Of a stretch of 64,000 bases of DNA, positions 42,487 to 54,899 are shown piece after piece. Every line of letters starts with the position of its first letter. The first letter of the stretch is position 1. The position numbers and the translations under genes were made by a program. This stretch comes from Ruminococcus sp. Phil11. Its GTDB lineage: Bacteria > Bacillota > Clostridia > Oscillospirales > Ruminococcaceae. Location of the stretch: positions 29,004-93,003 of the forward strand of contig MSGZ01000039.1 of assembly GCA_001940925.1 (NCBI GenBank), given 5' to 3'. Below the pieces are notes generated by a model. The model saw only the letters and a list, made by a program, of their open reading frames with translations, had not been told where the DNA came from and did no database searches.

Positions 42487-43979
42487 ATTTCTATCCGGAA
42501 TTTGAGGTCGTCCGCAATGACAGCCGCTGCATCCGCTGCAGAGTCTGCGAACGGCAGTGCGCCAATGAGGTGCATTGGTACGACGAGGACGGCAAGGTCA
42601 TGCTCTCCGATGAGTCCAAGTGCGTGAACTGTCAGCGGTGCGTGACGCTGTGTCCGACCAGAGCACTGAAGATCGTCAAAAGCGACTGCCGTCTGCGCGA
42701 GAATGCAAACTACTCCGATCAGACGATCAAGGAGATTTACCGGCAGGCAGAGACCGGCGGCGTGCTGCTCTCCTCTATGGGCAACCCGAATCCGCTGCCT
42801 GTTTACTGGGACAAAATCCTCATCAATGCTTCGCAGGTCACGAACCCGCCGATCGACCCGCTGCGTGAACCGATGGAAACACGCGTGTTCCTCGGCAAGA
42901 AGCCGGATCACATCACCAGAAATGCGGACGGCTCGCTGGATACCAAGCTTGCCCCGCAGCTGACGCTCAGTATGCCGGTCATGTTCTCGGCAATGAGCTA
43001 CGGTTCGATCAGCTACAATGCACACGCCTCCCTTGCAAGAGCAGCATCCGCGCTCGGCATCTACTACAATACCGGTGAGGGCGGTCTGCACGAGGACTTC
43101 TACAAATACGGCAAGAACACGATCGTTCAGGTCGCGTCCGGACGCTTCGGCGTGCATAAGGATTATCTCGAAGCCGGCGCGGCGATCGAGATCAAAATGG
43201 GACAGGGCGCAAAGCCCGGCATCGGCGGACATCTGCCCGGAACCAAGGCGGTCGGCGACGTCTCCAAGACGCGCATGATCCCCGAGGGCAGCGATGCGAT
43301 CTCCCCTGCCCCGCATCACGATATCTATTCGATCGAGGATCTGCGGCAGCTGGTCTATTCGCTGAAGGAAGCGACCGAATACCGTCTGCCGGTCATCGTC
43401 AAGGTCGCGGCGGTGCACAATATCGCGGCGATCGCGAGCGGCATTGCACGCTCCGGTGCGGATATCATTGCGATCGACGGCTTCCGCGGCGGTACCGGTG
43501 CGGCTCCGACGAGGATCCGCGACAACGTCGGCATTCCGATCGAACTGGCACTCGCGGCGGTCGATAAGCGGCTGAGAGATGAGGGCATCCGCAACAATGT
43601 TTCCATTATCTGCGGCGGCTCGGTGCGTTCGGCGGCGGATGTGGTCAAGGCGATCGCGCTCGGCGCAGATGCCTGCTATATCGCGACGGCGGCATGTCTG
43701 GCAATGGGATGTCATCTCTGCCGGAGCTGCCATACCGGCAAGTGCAACTGGGGCATCGCAACGCAGCGGCCTGATCTGGTCAAGCGTCTGAATCCGGATA
43801 TCGGCTCGCAGCGGCTCATCAATTTAATGGACGCATGGCGGCATGAGATCAAGGAGCTGATGGGCGGCATGGGCATCAATTCGATCGAGGCACTCCGCGG
43901 CAACAGACTGATGCTGCGCGGCGTCGGACTGACCGAAAAAGAGCTTGAGATCCTCGGCATCTCTCATGCGGGCGAATAA
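42483..43979 (+). CDS. Glutamate synthase, ferredoxin-FMN synthase protein
   Basis: A 498-residue protein that condenses ammonia with 2-oxoglutarate. The N terminus has two 4Fe-4S motifs (CIRCRVCERQC and CVNCQRCVTLC), followed by the FMN-binding glutamate synthase domain: AMSYGSISYNAH, NTGEGG, GGTGAAPTRIRD, and a Cys cluster in MGCHLCRSCHTGKC that fits the 3Fe-4S site. The start is read as TTG overlapping the previous stop, with AAAGGAGGGAG upstream. This is the archaeal-type organisation. Confidence 0.93.
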   Translation: MNFYPEFEVVRNDSRCIRCRVCERQCANEVHWYDEDGKVMLSDESKCVNCQRCVTLCPTRALKIVKSDCRLRENANYSDQTIKEIYRQAETGGVLLSSMGNPNPLPVYWDKILINASQVTNPPIDPLREPMETRVFLGKKPDHITRNADGSLDTKLAPQLTLSMPVMFSAMSYGSISYNAHASLARAASALGIYYNTGEGGLHEDFYKYGKNTIVQVASGRFGVHKDYLEAGAAIEIKMGQGAKPGIGGHLPGTKAVGDVSKTRMIPEGSDAISPAPHHDIYSIEDLRQLVYSLKEATEYRLPVIVKVAAVHNIAAIASGIARSGADIIAIDGFRGGTGAAPTRIRDNVGIPIELALAAVDKRLRDEGIRNNVSIICGGSVRSAADVVKAIALGADACYIATAACLAMGCHLCRSCHTGKCNWGIATQRPDLVKRLNPDIGSQRLINLMDAWRHEIKELMGGMGINSIEALRGNRLMLRGVGLTEKELEILGISHAGE

Positions 43980-43995
43980 AGCGGGGGCGTGAAGT

Positions 43996-44439
43996 ATGAA
44001 ACGAATCTATGTGAAAGAGGAATGGTGCCTCGGGTGCCATTTGTGCGAATACAACTGCGCCTTTGCCAATTCCGGCATGACGGACATGGTCAAGGCACTG
44101 CGCGGCAAGACGATCTATCCGCGCATTCAGGTCGAGACGGACGAGAACGGCGTGACCTATGCGGTCTCCTGCCGCCACTGCAATGACCCGCTCTGCGTCA
44201 AGAGCTGCATTGCCGGTGCGCTCTCCAAAAAGGACGGCGTCATCGAGATCGACCACAGCAAATGCGTCGGATGTCTGACCTGCGTGCTCGTCTGTCCCTA
44301 CGGCGCGGTCGTCGAGGACGGCAGCGGTGTCGCGCAGAAATGTGAGCTGTGCATGAAGAATACCTGCGGTGCGCCGGCCTGTGTCAAGGGCTGTCCGAAC
44401 GGCGCGATCGTGTATGAGGATCGGGGTGAGGCAGAATGA
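43996..44439 (+). CDS. Glutamate synthase, polyferredoxin subunit
   Basis: A 147-residue HycB/PhsB-like iron-sulfur protein with about four 4Fe-4S motifs (CLGCHLCEYNC, CRHCNDPLCVKSC, CVGCLTCVLVC and a C-terminal CELC set). It likely relays electrons between the flavoprotein and the synthase protein. Its stop overlaps the following start by 4 bases. Confidence 0.92.
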   Translation: MKRIYVKEEWCLGCHLCEYNCAFANSGMTDMVKALRGKTIYPRIQVETDENGVTYAVSCRHCNDPLCVKSCIAGALSKKDGVIEIDHSKCVGCLTCVLVCPYGAVVEDGSGVAQKCELCMKNTCGAPACVKGCPNGAIVYEDRGEAE

Positions 44440-45674
44440 AGAAATACGTTATCATCGGTAACGGAGTTGCCGCGGCGGGGTGTATCGAAGGCATCCGCTC
44501 CGTGGATGCGGAGGGCAGCATCACGGTCATTTCCGCGGAAAGCTATCCGGTCTACTGCCGCCCGCTGATCTCCTATTATCTCGAAAACAAGACCGATCTG
44601 CAGCGCATGAACTACCGCGGCGAATCGTTCTATGCGGATCACAATGCGACGGTGCTGTACGGCAAAAATGCCGCTGAGATCCGCACGGATGCAAAGCAGG
44701 TCGTTCTGAACGACGGAAGCAGCATTGCATACGATGCACTCTGCTGCTGCACGGGCTCCTCGCCGTTCGTTCCGCCGATGACCGGACTTGATACCGTTGA
44801 AAAAAAGTTCAGCTTTATGACGATCGACGATACGCTTGCACTGGAAAAAGCGATCACGCCGGAGAGCCGCGTGCTCATCATCGGCGCGGGTCTGATCGGC
44901 CTCAAATGCGCAGAGGGTCTGCATGAACGTGTCAGAAGCATCACGGTCTGCGACCTTGCGCCGCGTGTGCTGTCCTCGATCCTCGATGACAGATGCGCCG
45001 CGATGATGCAGAAGCATCTTGAGGATCACGGCATTTCGTTTATTCTCGGGACAAGCGCAAAGGAATTTCAGGGCGGCCATGCCGTTATGCAGAACGGAAC
45101 GGAGGTCGATTTTGACGTTCTGGTGCTGGCGGTCGGCGTGCGCGCCAATACCGCACTTGTGAAGAACGCGGGCGGCAATGTCGGCCGCGGCATTGCGGTC
45201 GATGATGCGTGCAGAACCTCGCTGGCGGGTATCTATGCCGCGGGCGACTGCACCGAATATCACGATATTTCGTCCGATGCGGTCAAGGTCATGGCACTGA
45301 TGCCGAATGCTTATATGCAGGGACGCACCGCCGGCGTCAATATGGCGGGCGGCGAAGCTGCGTTTGACAATGCGATCCCGATGAACTCGATCGGCTTTTT
45401 CGGGTTCCACTGCCATACGGCAGGCTCCCAGCCGGAGGGCTGCGAAATGTTCGAGGAAGCGGACGAAAACCATATCAAGCGGCTGTTCGTCAAGGACGAC
45501 AGACTGACCGGCTTCATGATCCTCGGGACCATGCACCGGACGGGTATTTATACGGCACTGATCCGCAATCAGACGCCGCTGTCGTCGGTCGATTTTGCGC
45601 GGCTGAAGATCGAACCGCAGCTCGCGGCCATGGGCAGCGCATACCGCGATAAAGTATTGAAAGGAGCGGTCTGA
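44436..45674 (+). CDS. Glutamate synthase, FAD/NAD(P)H oxidoreductase subunit
   Basis: A 412-residue flavoprotein of the pyridine-nucleotide disulfide oxidoreductase group (NirB or ferredoxin-reductase type). The FAD site is VIIGNGVAAAGCI at the N terminus, the NAD(P) site VLIIGAGLIGLKCAEGL mid-protein, and the second FAD block is GIYAAGDC. It would feed electrons from NAD(P)H to the polyferredoxin. It directly abuts the next gene (TGA then ATG). Confidence 0.9.
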   Translation: MKKYVIIGNGVAAAGCIEGIRSVDAEGSITVISAESYPVYCRPLISYYLENKTDLQRMNYRGESFYADHNATVLYGKNAAEIRTDAKQVVLNDGSSIAYDALCCCTGSSPFVPPMTGLDTVEKKFSFMTIDDTLALEKAITPESRVLIIGAGLIGLKCAEGLHERVRSITVCDLAPRVLSSILDDRCAAMMQKHLEDHGISFILGTSAKEFQGGHAVMQNGTEVDFDVLVLAVGVRANTALVKNAGGNVGRGIAVDDACRTSLAGIYAAGDCTEYHDISSDAVKVMALMPNAYMQGRTAGVNMAGGEAAFDNAIPMNSIGFFGFHCHTAGSQPEGCEMFEEADENHIKRLFVKDDRLTGFMILGTMHRTGIYTALIRNQTPLSSVDFARLKIEPQLAAMGSAYRDKVLKGAV

Positions 45675-48007
<2,333 letters not shown>

Positions 48008-48029
48008 GAGGTATCTCCGACGGATCTGT

Positions 48030-48080
48030 AACGGGGACGCCGGTTCCCCTGCCGGGGTGATTCCCCAGCCCCCGTTATGA
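48030..48080 (+). other. GC-rich structured leader before purF
   Basis: Alternating GGGG and CCCC blocks (AACGGGG near 48031, GTTCCCC, GCCGGGG, ATTCCCC and CCCCCGTT) allow several competing stems, the outermost AACGGGG/CCCCGTT. No T-run follows. The role is unknown. Confidence 0.45.
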
Positions 48081-48098
48081 AATCATGAGGTTTATAAT

Positions 48099-49517
48099 AT
48101 GGGATATTTGCATGAAGAATGCGGCGTATTCGGCATCATGTCACCGCAGCCGGAGAACCTTGCACATCTGACCTACTGCGGACTGTTTGCGCTGCAGCAC
48201 CGCGGGCAGGAGGGTGCCGGCATCACAGTCAATGACGACGGCGTGTTCACGACGCACAAGGATCTCGGACTTGTCGATCATGTGTTCACGCCGCAGATTT
48301 TGTCCGGCTTTCCGCAGGGCAATATGGCGGTCGGGCACACGCGCTACGGCACGACCGGCGGCAATCAGCGGCGGAACTGTCAGCCCATGGAGATCAATCA
48401 CCAGAAGGGCAAAATGGCACTTGTCCACAACGGCAATCTCAGCAATGCAGGCAGACTGCGCAGCGTGTTAGAGCAGCGCGGCGCGATCTTCCACACGACC
48501 AGCGATACCGAGATCATCGCGTATCTCATCACGCAGGCGCGGCTGCAGACCGACTCGATCGAGGACGCCGTCCGCCTTGCGGTGCCGCAGCTGGAGGGTG
48601 CCTTTTCGCTGATCGTCATGTCCGCACAGAAGATGATCGCCGTGCGCGATCCCCACGGCTTCCGGCCGCTGTGCATCGGCAAACGGACAGACGGCAGCTT
48701 TGTGCTCGCATCGGAGAGCTGCGCGCTGAATGCGGTCGGTGCGGCATTCCTGCGGGATATCGAGCCCGGTGAAATGATCGTGCTCACGCCGGACGGCAGA
48801 CTGCAGTCCGACCGCAGATATGCAGGAACAGCACCGAAGCGCATCTGCATTTTTGAGTATATTTATTTTGCCCGCCCTGATTCGGTTCTGGACGGCGTTT
48901 CCGTTCATGCAGCCAGAAAAAAGGCGGGCGCGCTGCTTGCCGAAGCGCATCCCGCGGATGCGGATGTCGTCATCGGCGTGCCGGATTCGGGGCTGGATGC
49001 CGCGCTCGGATTTGCAGAAGCCTCCGGCATCCCATACGGCATCGGGCTCATCAAGAACAAGTATATCGGCCGCACCTTCATCGCGCCGTCGCAGTCCGAA
49101 CGCGACAGCGGCGTACAGCTCAAGCTGAGCCCGGTCTGTGATACGGTCGCAGGCAGGCGCATCGTACTGATCGACGATTCGATCGTCCGCGGCACGACCA
49201 GCCGCCGCATCGTCTCGCTGCTGCGGAAGGCGGGCGCAAAGGAGATCCATTTCCGCGTATCCGCCCCGCCGTTTCTGCATCCGTGCTATTACGGCACGGA
49301 CATTGATTCGGAGGAAAACCTGATCGCGAATCATCATACCGTTCAGGAGATCGCGGCGATTATCGGCGCGGATTCACTCGGATTTCTGCCGGTCGGAGCA
49401 CTGCCGCAGCTTGCAAAATCCGACGGGATCTGCACAGCCTGCTTTACCGGTGATTATCCGACCGCTGTCGAGAATGACGAATCCAAAGACCGCTTTGAGC
49501 GGAAGATTCACGGCTGA
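48099..49517 (+). CDS. purF: Amidophosphoribosyltransferase
   Basis: A 472-residue enzyme of the first committed purine step (PRPP plus glutamine). The class II glutaminase nucleophile is the Cys in HEECGVFGI after a short propeptide; the PRPP loop is VLIDDSIVRGTTS. Cys residues in LHPCYYGTD and in the pair ICTACFTGDYP fit the 4Fe-4S cluster of the B. subtilis-type enzyme. It stands outside any purine operon, among glutamine enzymes. Confidence 0.96.
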   Translation: MGYLHEECGVFGIMSPQPENLAHLTYCGLFALQHRGQEGAGITVNDDGVFTTHKDLGLVDHVFTPQILSGFPQGNMAVGHTRYGTTGGNQRRNCQPMEINHQKGKMALVHNGNLSNAGRLRSVLEQRGAIFHTTSDTEIIAYLITQARLQTDSIEDAVRLAVPQLEGAFSLIVMSAQKMIAVRDPHGFRPLCIGKRTDGSFVLASESCALNAVGAAFLRDIEPGEMIVLTPDGRLQSDRRYAGTAPKRICIFEYIYFARPDSVLDGVSVHAARKKAGALLAEAHPADADVVIGVPDSGLDAALGFAEASGIPYGIGLIKNKYIGRTFIAPSQSERDSGVQLKLSPVCDTVAGRRIVLIDDSIVRGTTSRRIVSLLRKAGAKEIHFRVSAPPFLHPCYYGTDIDSEENLIANHHTVQEIAAIIGADSLGFLPVGALPQLAKSDGICTACFTGDYPTAVENDESKDRFERKIHG

Positions 49518-49556
49518 CAGGCCGCAGCCGCGCAATGCCCGCCGAAAAATTCACGG

Positions 49557-49586
49557 TTGACAAATCGCGGCTTTTTATGGTATGAT
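49557..49586 (+). promoter_or_regulatory. Promoter of glnA-ANTAR
   Basis: TTGACA (49557-49562) and TATGAT (49581-49586) with an 18-base spacer. The 54-base leader has no terminator. Confidence 0.85.
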
Positions 49587-49640
49587 AGGTGCAGAATGTC
49601 TTGAAAAAAGACTGAACAAAAGAAAAAAGGATGTGATTTC

Positions 49641-50867
49641 ATGCTGAATGTTTCGCAGCGCGAAGCTGTGGAGCTGATCGAAAGCAGTGATATCAAATTT
49701 GTGCGCCTTGCATTCTGTGATGTATTCGGCGTACAGAAAAACATTTCGGTGCAGGCCGCAGAGCTCGCGCGTGCCTTTGAACAGGGCATCGCGTTCGATG
49801 CGTCGTCGATCGCAGGTTTCCGCGACCCCTCGCACTCCGATCTGTTTCTGTTTCCCGATCCTGCAACCATGACACTGCTGCCGTGGCGGCCTTCCAGAGG
49901 GGGCGTCGCGCGCTTTTTCTGCGAGATCAGAAATCCGGACGGCACACCGTTTTCTGCGGACTGCCGCAGATTTCTTGCCGATACCGAGCAGCTTTTAGCG
50001 GAGCATGATCTCCGCTGCGATATCGGCGCGGAATGCGAATTCTATCTTTTCAAGCTGGACGAAAACGGCAATCCGACCGACACGCCGCTCGACCGTGCCG
50101 GCTATTTCGATATCGCACCGGCGGACGGCGGCGAAAATGTCCGCAGAGAGATCTGCCAGACGCTTGAAGCAATGGGGATGCAGCCGGAACGCTCGCACCA
50201 TGAACAGGGTCCCGGTCAGAATGAAATTGATTTCCGCTACAGCAACGCATTGAGTGCCGCGGATCATGTCGTGACGTTCAAGCAGGTCGTCAGCACGGTC
50301 GCTGCGCGGAACGGGCTCTGGGCTTCGTTTGCACCGAAGCCGATCAAGGGCGAGGCCGGAAACGGTTTCCATATCAACATTTCCCTCACCCGCATTTCGG
50401 ACGGCACGGTGCCGGATGACCCGGTGCTCTGTTCGTTCATGGCAGGACTGCTCGCGCATACGCCGGAGATGACTGCCATTCTGAATCCGCTCGAAGAATC
50501 CTATACAAGGCTCGGCAGAGACAAGGCCCCGAACCGCGTTTCGTGGTCGCCCTCGAACCGTTCGCAGCTGATCCGCATTCCGGCCGCCGACGCATCGCAT
50601 CAGCGCATGGAGCTGCGATCGCCGGATGCCGCCGCAAATCCGTATCTTGCATTTGCGCTCGTGATGCGCGCCGGACTTGACGGCATTCTCCGCGGCATGA
50701 CACCGCCGCCCTCCTGCGACCAGAATCTGCTGGATGTGTCTGCGGAAACCGCAAATCAGTATCCGGATCTGCCCGCCGACCTCAATGCGGCCAAGCGCCT
50801 TGCGGCGGAGAGCAGCTTCATGCAGAACGCACTTCCTGCGCATCTGCTCGTAGCATATACGGAGTGA
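49641..50867 (+). CDS. glnA: Glutamine synthetase, type I family (short)
   Basis: A 408-residue ligase of glutamate and ammonium. Motifs: FCDVFGVQKNI, AFDASSIAGF, the metal/glutamate segment GAECEFYLF, HHEQGPGQNEIDFRY, the ATP-binding GNGFHINISL, and NRSQLIRIPA with RMELRSPDAAANPY. It is about 35 residues shorter than B. subtilis GlnA (444). No adenylylation Tyr motif was seen, consistent with a Firmicutes GSI-alpha-like enzyme. It is followed 7 bases later by the ANTAR regulator, suggesting a functional link. Confidence 0.9.
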   Translation: MLNVSQREAVELIESSDIKFVRLAFCDVFGVQKNISVQAAELARAFEQGIAFDASSIAGFRDPSHSDLFLFPDPATMTLLPWRPSRGGVARFFCEIRNPDGTPFSADCRRFLADTEQLLAEHDLRCDIGAECEFYLFKLDENGNPTDTPLDRAGYFDIAPADGGENVRREICQTLEAMGMQPERSHHEQGPGQNEIDFRYSNALSAADHVVTFKQVVSTVAARNGLWASFAPKPIKGEAGNGFHINISLTRISDGTVPDDPVLCSFMAGLLAHTPEMTAILNPLEESYTRLGRDKAPNRVSWSPSNRSQLIRIPAADASHQRMELRSPDAAANPYLAFALVMRAGLDGILRGMTPPPSCDQNLLDVSAETANQYPDLPADLNAAKRLAAESSFMQNALPAHLLVAYTE

Positions 50868-50874
50868 CGGCACC

Positions 50875-51465
50875 ATGCTGACACGCTTTGAGCAGAAAGA
50901 GGTTTTCGTCATTTCCTCGAATGACAATTTTCACCGCTATGTGCGGGAGAATCTGCCCGACGGCGACTTTACCGTTTCCGGCGGCGCGGATTCCTGCACG
51001 GAAGCACGCCAAAAAATGATGGGCAATTCCTGCGCGGTCGTCCTCATCAATATCCCGCTGACCGATGAATGCGGCACGGAGCTTGCAAGCGATCTCGCGG
51101 AGAATACGCCTTCTTCGGTCGTGGCCGTCGTCAAGAACGAGCAGGAGCCTGAATTCCGGCAGTCGCTGGAACCGGCAGGCGTTTTTGTCCTCGGCAGGCC
51201 GTTCCCGCATACCACGTTTCATCAGGTGCTCTATGACGCTGCATCTGCATACGCGCGGACACAGATCATATCGCAGGAAAACCAGCGTCTGCAGATCAAG
51301 CTGATCGACCTGCGGATCGTCAACCGTGCGAAGTATGCGCTGATCCGGTATCTCGGCATGACCGAGGAGCAGGCGCATAAATATATCGAGCAGCAGGCGA
51401 TGAATCAGCGCATCTCCAAACGGAAGGCTGCGGAAAATATCCTAAAAACATACGAGAATCATTGA
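50875..51465 (+). CDS. ANTAR-domain antiterminator with pseudo-receiver
   Basis: A 196-residue regulator. Residues about 8-125 form a receiver fold in which the phosphoacceptor position is Asn59 (VVLINIPL) and the conserved Lys is Arg108 (GRPF), so control by phosphorylation is unlikely. A coiled-coil (about 126-148) leads to the ANTAR domain (about 140-193), with RAKYALIRYLGMTEEQAHKY and the AMNQRISKRKAAENIL half. ANTAR proteins bind paired hexaloop hairpins and prevent termination. Four leaders nearby carry such hairpins. Co-transcribed with glnA. Confidence 0.92.
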   Translation: MLTRFEQKEVFVISSNDNFHRYVRENLPDGDFTVSGGADSCTEARQKMMGNSCAVVLINIPLTDECGTELASDLAENTPSSVVAVVKNEQEPEFRQSLEPAGVFVLGRPFPHTTFHQVLYDAASAYARTQIISQENQRLQIKLIDLRIVNRAKYALIRYLGMTEEQAHKYIEQQAMNQRISKRKAAENILKTYENH

Positions 51466-51512
51466 GGATTCATGGGCAAAGCGTCAAACCTTGTGAAATT
51501 CCTGTCAAAGTC

Positions 51513-51541
51513 TTGACAAGCGAAGAAAAATGTGCTATCAT
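51513..51541 (+). promoter_or_regulatory. Promoter of glnN
   Basis: TTGACA (51513-51518) and TATCAT (51536-51541) with a 17-base spacer; the leader is about 105 bases. Confidence 0.9.
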
Positions 51542-51552
51542 GTAACACAGAA

Positions 51553-51606
51553 AACAGCAACGGTGCTGCTTCGGGAAGATTCCCGAAATGCCGTTGCTGT
51601 TTTTTT
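51553..51606 (+). terminator. Leader terminator of glnN
   Basis: AACAGCAACGG (51553-51563) pairs with CCGTTGCTGTT (51591-51601) and is followed by T6, 47 bases before the start codon. Confidence 0.93.
51555..51587 (+). promoter_or_regulatory. Two-hairpin ANTAR target in the glnN leader
   Basis: Hairpin 1 is CAGC-AACGGT-GCTG (51555-51568; loop with A1 and G4). Hairpin 2, one base later, is TTCGGG-AAGATT-CCCGAA (51570-51587; six-base loop with A1, though G is at position 3). Hairpin 1 uses the bases of the terminator's 5' arm, and hairpin 2 lies in its loop, so hairpin 1 and terminator are mutually exclusive. Confidence 0.75.
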
Positions 51607-51652
51607 GTTGATCGGAAAAAGCGGGTTACGCCCGTAGAAAGGATGTATTTTT

Positions 51653-53722
<2,070 letters not shown>

Positions 53723-53740
53723 TTACAACAAATTTGCGGT

Positions 53741-53767
53741 GCCGCATTGTATCCGATACAGTGCGGC
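53741..53767 (+). other. Strong hairpin between glnN and carA
   Basis: GCCGCATTGTAT and ATACAGTGCGGC form 12 pairs (one G-T) around a three-base loop, with no T-run. It may stabilise the glnN mRNA end or terminate weakly. Confidence 0.5.
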
Positions 53768-53795
53768 TCGCCGTGTAAATATCAGGAGTGAGGAA

Positions 53796-54899
53796 ATGAA
53801 CGGTACGGAGATGAAGCCGGGCTGTCTGGTGCTGGAAAACGGCATGGTTTTTCACGGGATGCGGCTCGGAGCGCAGAAGAATGTGACTGCGGAAATCGTA
53901 TTTGCAACCGGCATGAACGGGTATCTGGAAACGCTGACCGACCCGAGCTATTACGGGCAGGCGGTCGTGCAGACCTTCCCGCTGATCGGAAATTACGGCG
54001 TGATCCCGGCGGATTTTGAATCGCGGAAGCCGTTTTTATCGGCTTATATTGTCACGGAAATGTGCGATGCACCTTCCAATTTCAGATGCGAAGGACAGCT
54101 TGCAGAATGGCTGGCCGCGCAGCAGATCCCGGCACTGACCGGCGTTGATACGCGGACACTGACAAGAGTGCTCCGGGATCACGGCACGATGAACGGCATG
54201 ATCTGCGATTCGCCCGATGAAGCGGATATTGAGAAGATACGCGCATACCGCGTGACGGACGCCGTAAATAACACGACCTGCGATCAGGCGTATACGCTCG
54301 GCGATGCCGATGCAGAGCGGCATATTGCGCTGCTCGATTTCGGCGCAAAGGCGAACATCGCCAGAGAGCTTGTGAAGCGCGGCTGCAAAGTGACCGTGCT
54401 GCCGGCATATACAAAATGTGAGGAAATTGCAGCACTGGCTCCCGACGGCATCATGCTTTCCAACGGCGCGGGCGACCCGGCCGACAATCCGGAGATTATT
54501 GCGGAGCTGCAGAAGATCATGACGCTGAACATCCCGACCATGGCGATCTGCCTCGGGCATCAGCTGCTGGCACTGGCCAACGGCATCCCGACCGCAAAGC
54601 TGAAATTCGGTCACCGCGGCGCGAATCAGCCGGTGCTGAATCTCCTGACAAAACGCATGGCTGTCACGACGCAGAATCACGGCTATCAGGTGCAGTATGA
54701 TCCGGATGACGCGCACTGCCGTGAGACCGCCGAGCTGCTGTACGTGAACCTCAACGACAACACCTGCGAGGGACTGCGCTACAAAAACATCCCGGCGATG
54801 TCGGTGCAGTTCCACCCGGAGGCCTGTGCAGGTCCGCAGGATACGGCGTTCATTTTCGATGAGTTCATGCAGATGACGGAGGTGCAGAAATGCCGCTGA
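53796..54899 (+). CDS. carA: Carbamoyl-phosphate synthase small subunit
   Basis: A 367-residue glutaminase subunit that delivers ammonia to CarB. The N-terminal domain has ATGMNGYLETLTDPSYYGQ; the GATase domain has the nucleophile in AICLGHQLLALA, then NHGYQV and VQFHPEA. The ATG at 53796 follows AGGAGTGAGG. It overlaps carB by 10 bases. Confidence 0.96.
   Translation: MNGTEMKPGCLVLENGMVFHGMRLGAQKNVTAEIVFATGMNGYLETLTDPSYYGQAVVQTFPLIGNYGVIPADFESRKPFLSAYIVTEMCDAPSNFRCEGQLAEWLAAQQIPALTGVDTRTLTRVLRDHGTMNGMICDSPDEADIEKIRAYRVTDAVNNTTCDQAYTLGDADAERHIALLDFGAKANIARELVKRGCKVTVLPAYTKCEEIAALAPDGIMLSNGAGDPADNPEIIAELQKIMTLNIPTMAICLGHQLLALANGIPTAKLKFGHRGANQPVLNLLTKRMAVTTQNHGYQVQYDPDDAHCRETAELLYVNLNDNTCEGLRYKNIPAMSVQFHPEACAGPQDTAFIFDEFMQMTEVQKCR

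Noticed and set aside
49587-49640. ANTAR-type leader before glnA
   Set aside because: Only a small GTCTT/AAGAC hairpin and no terminator were found.
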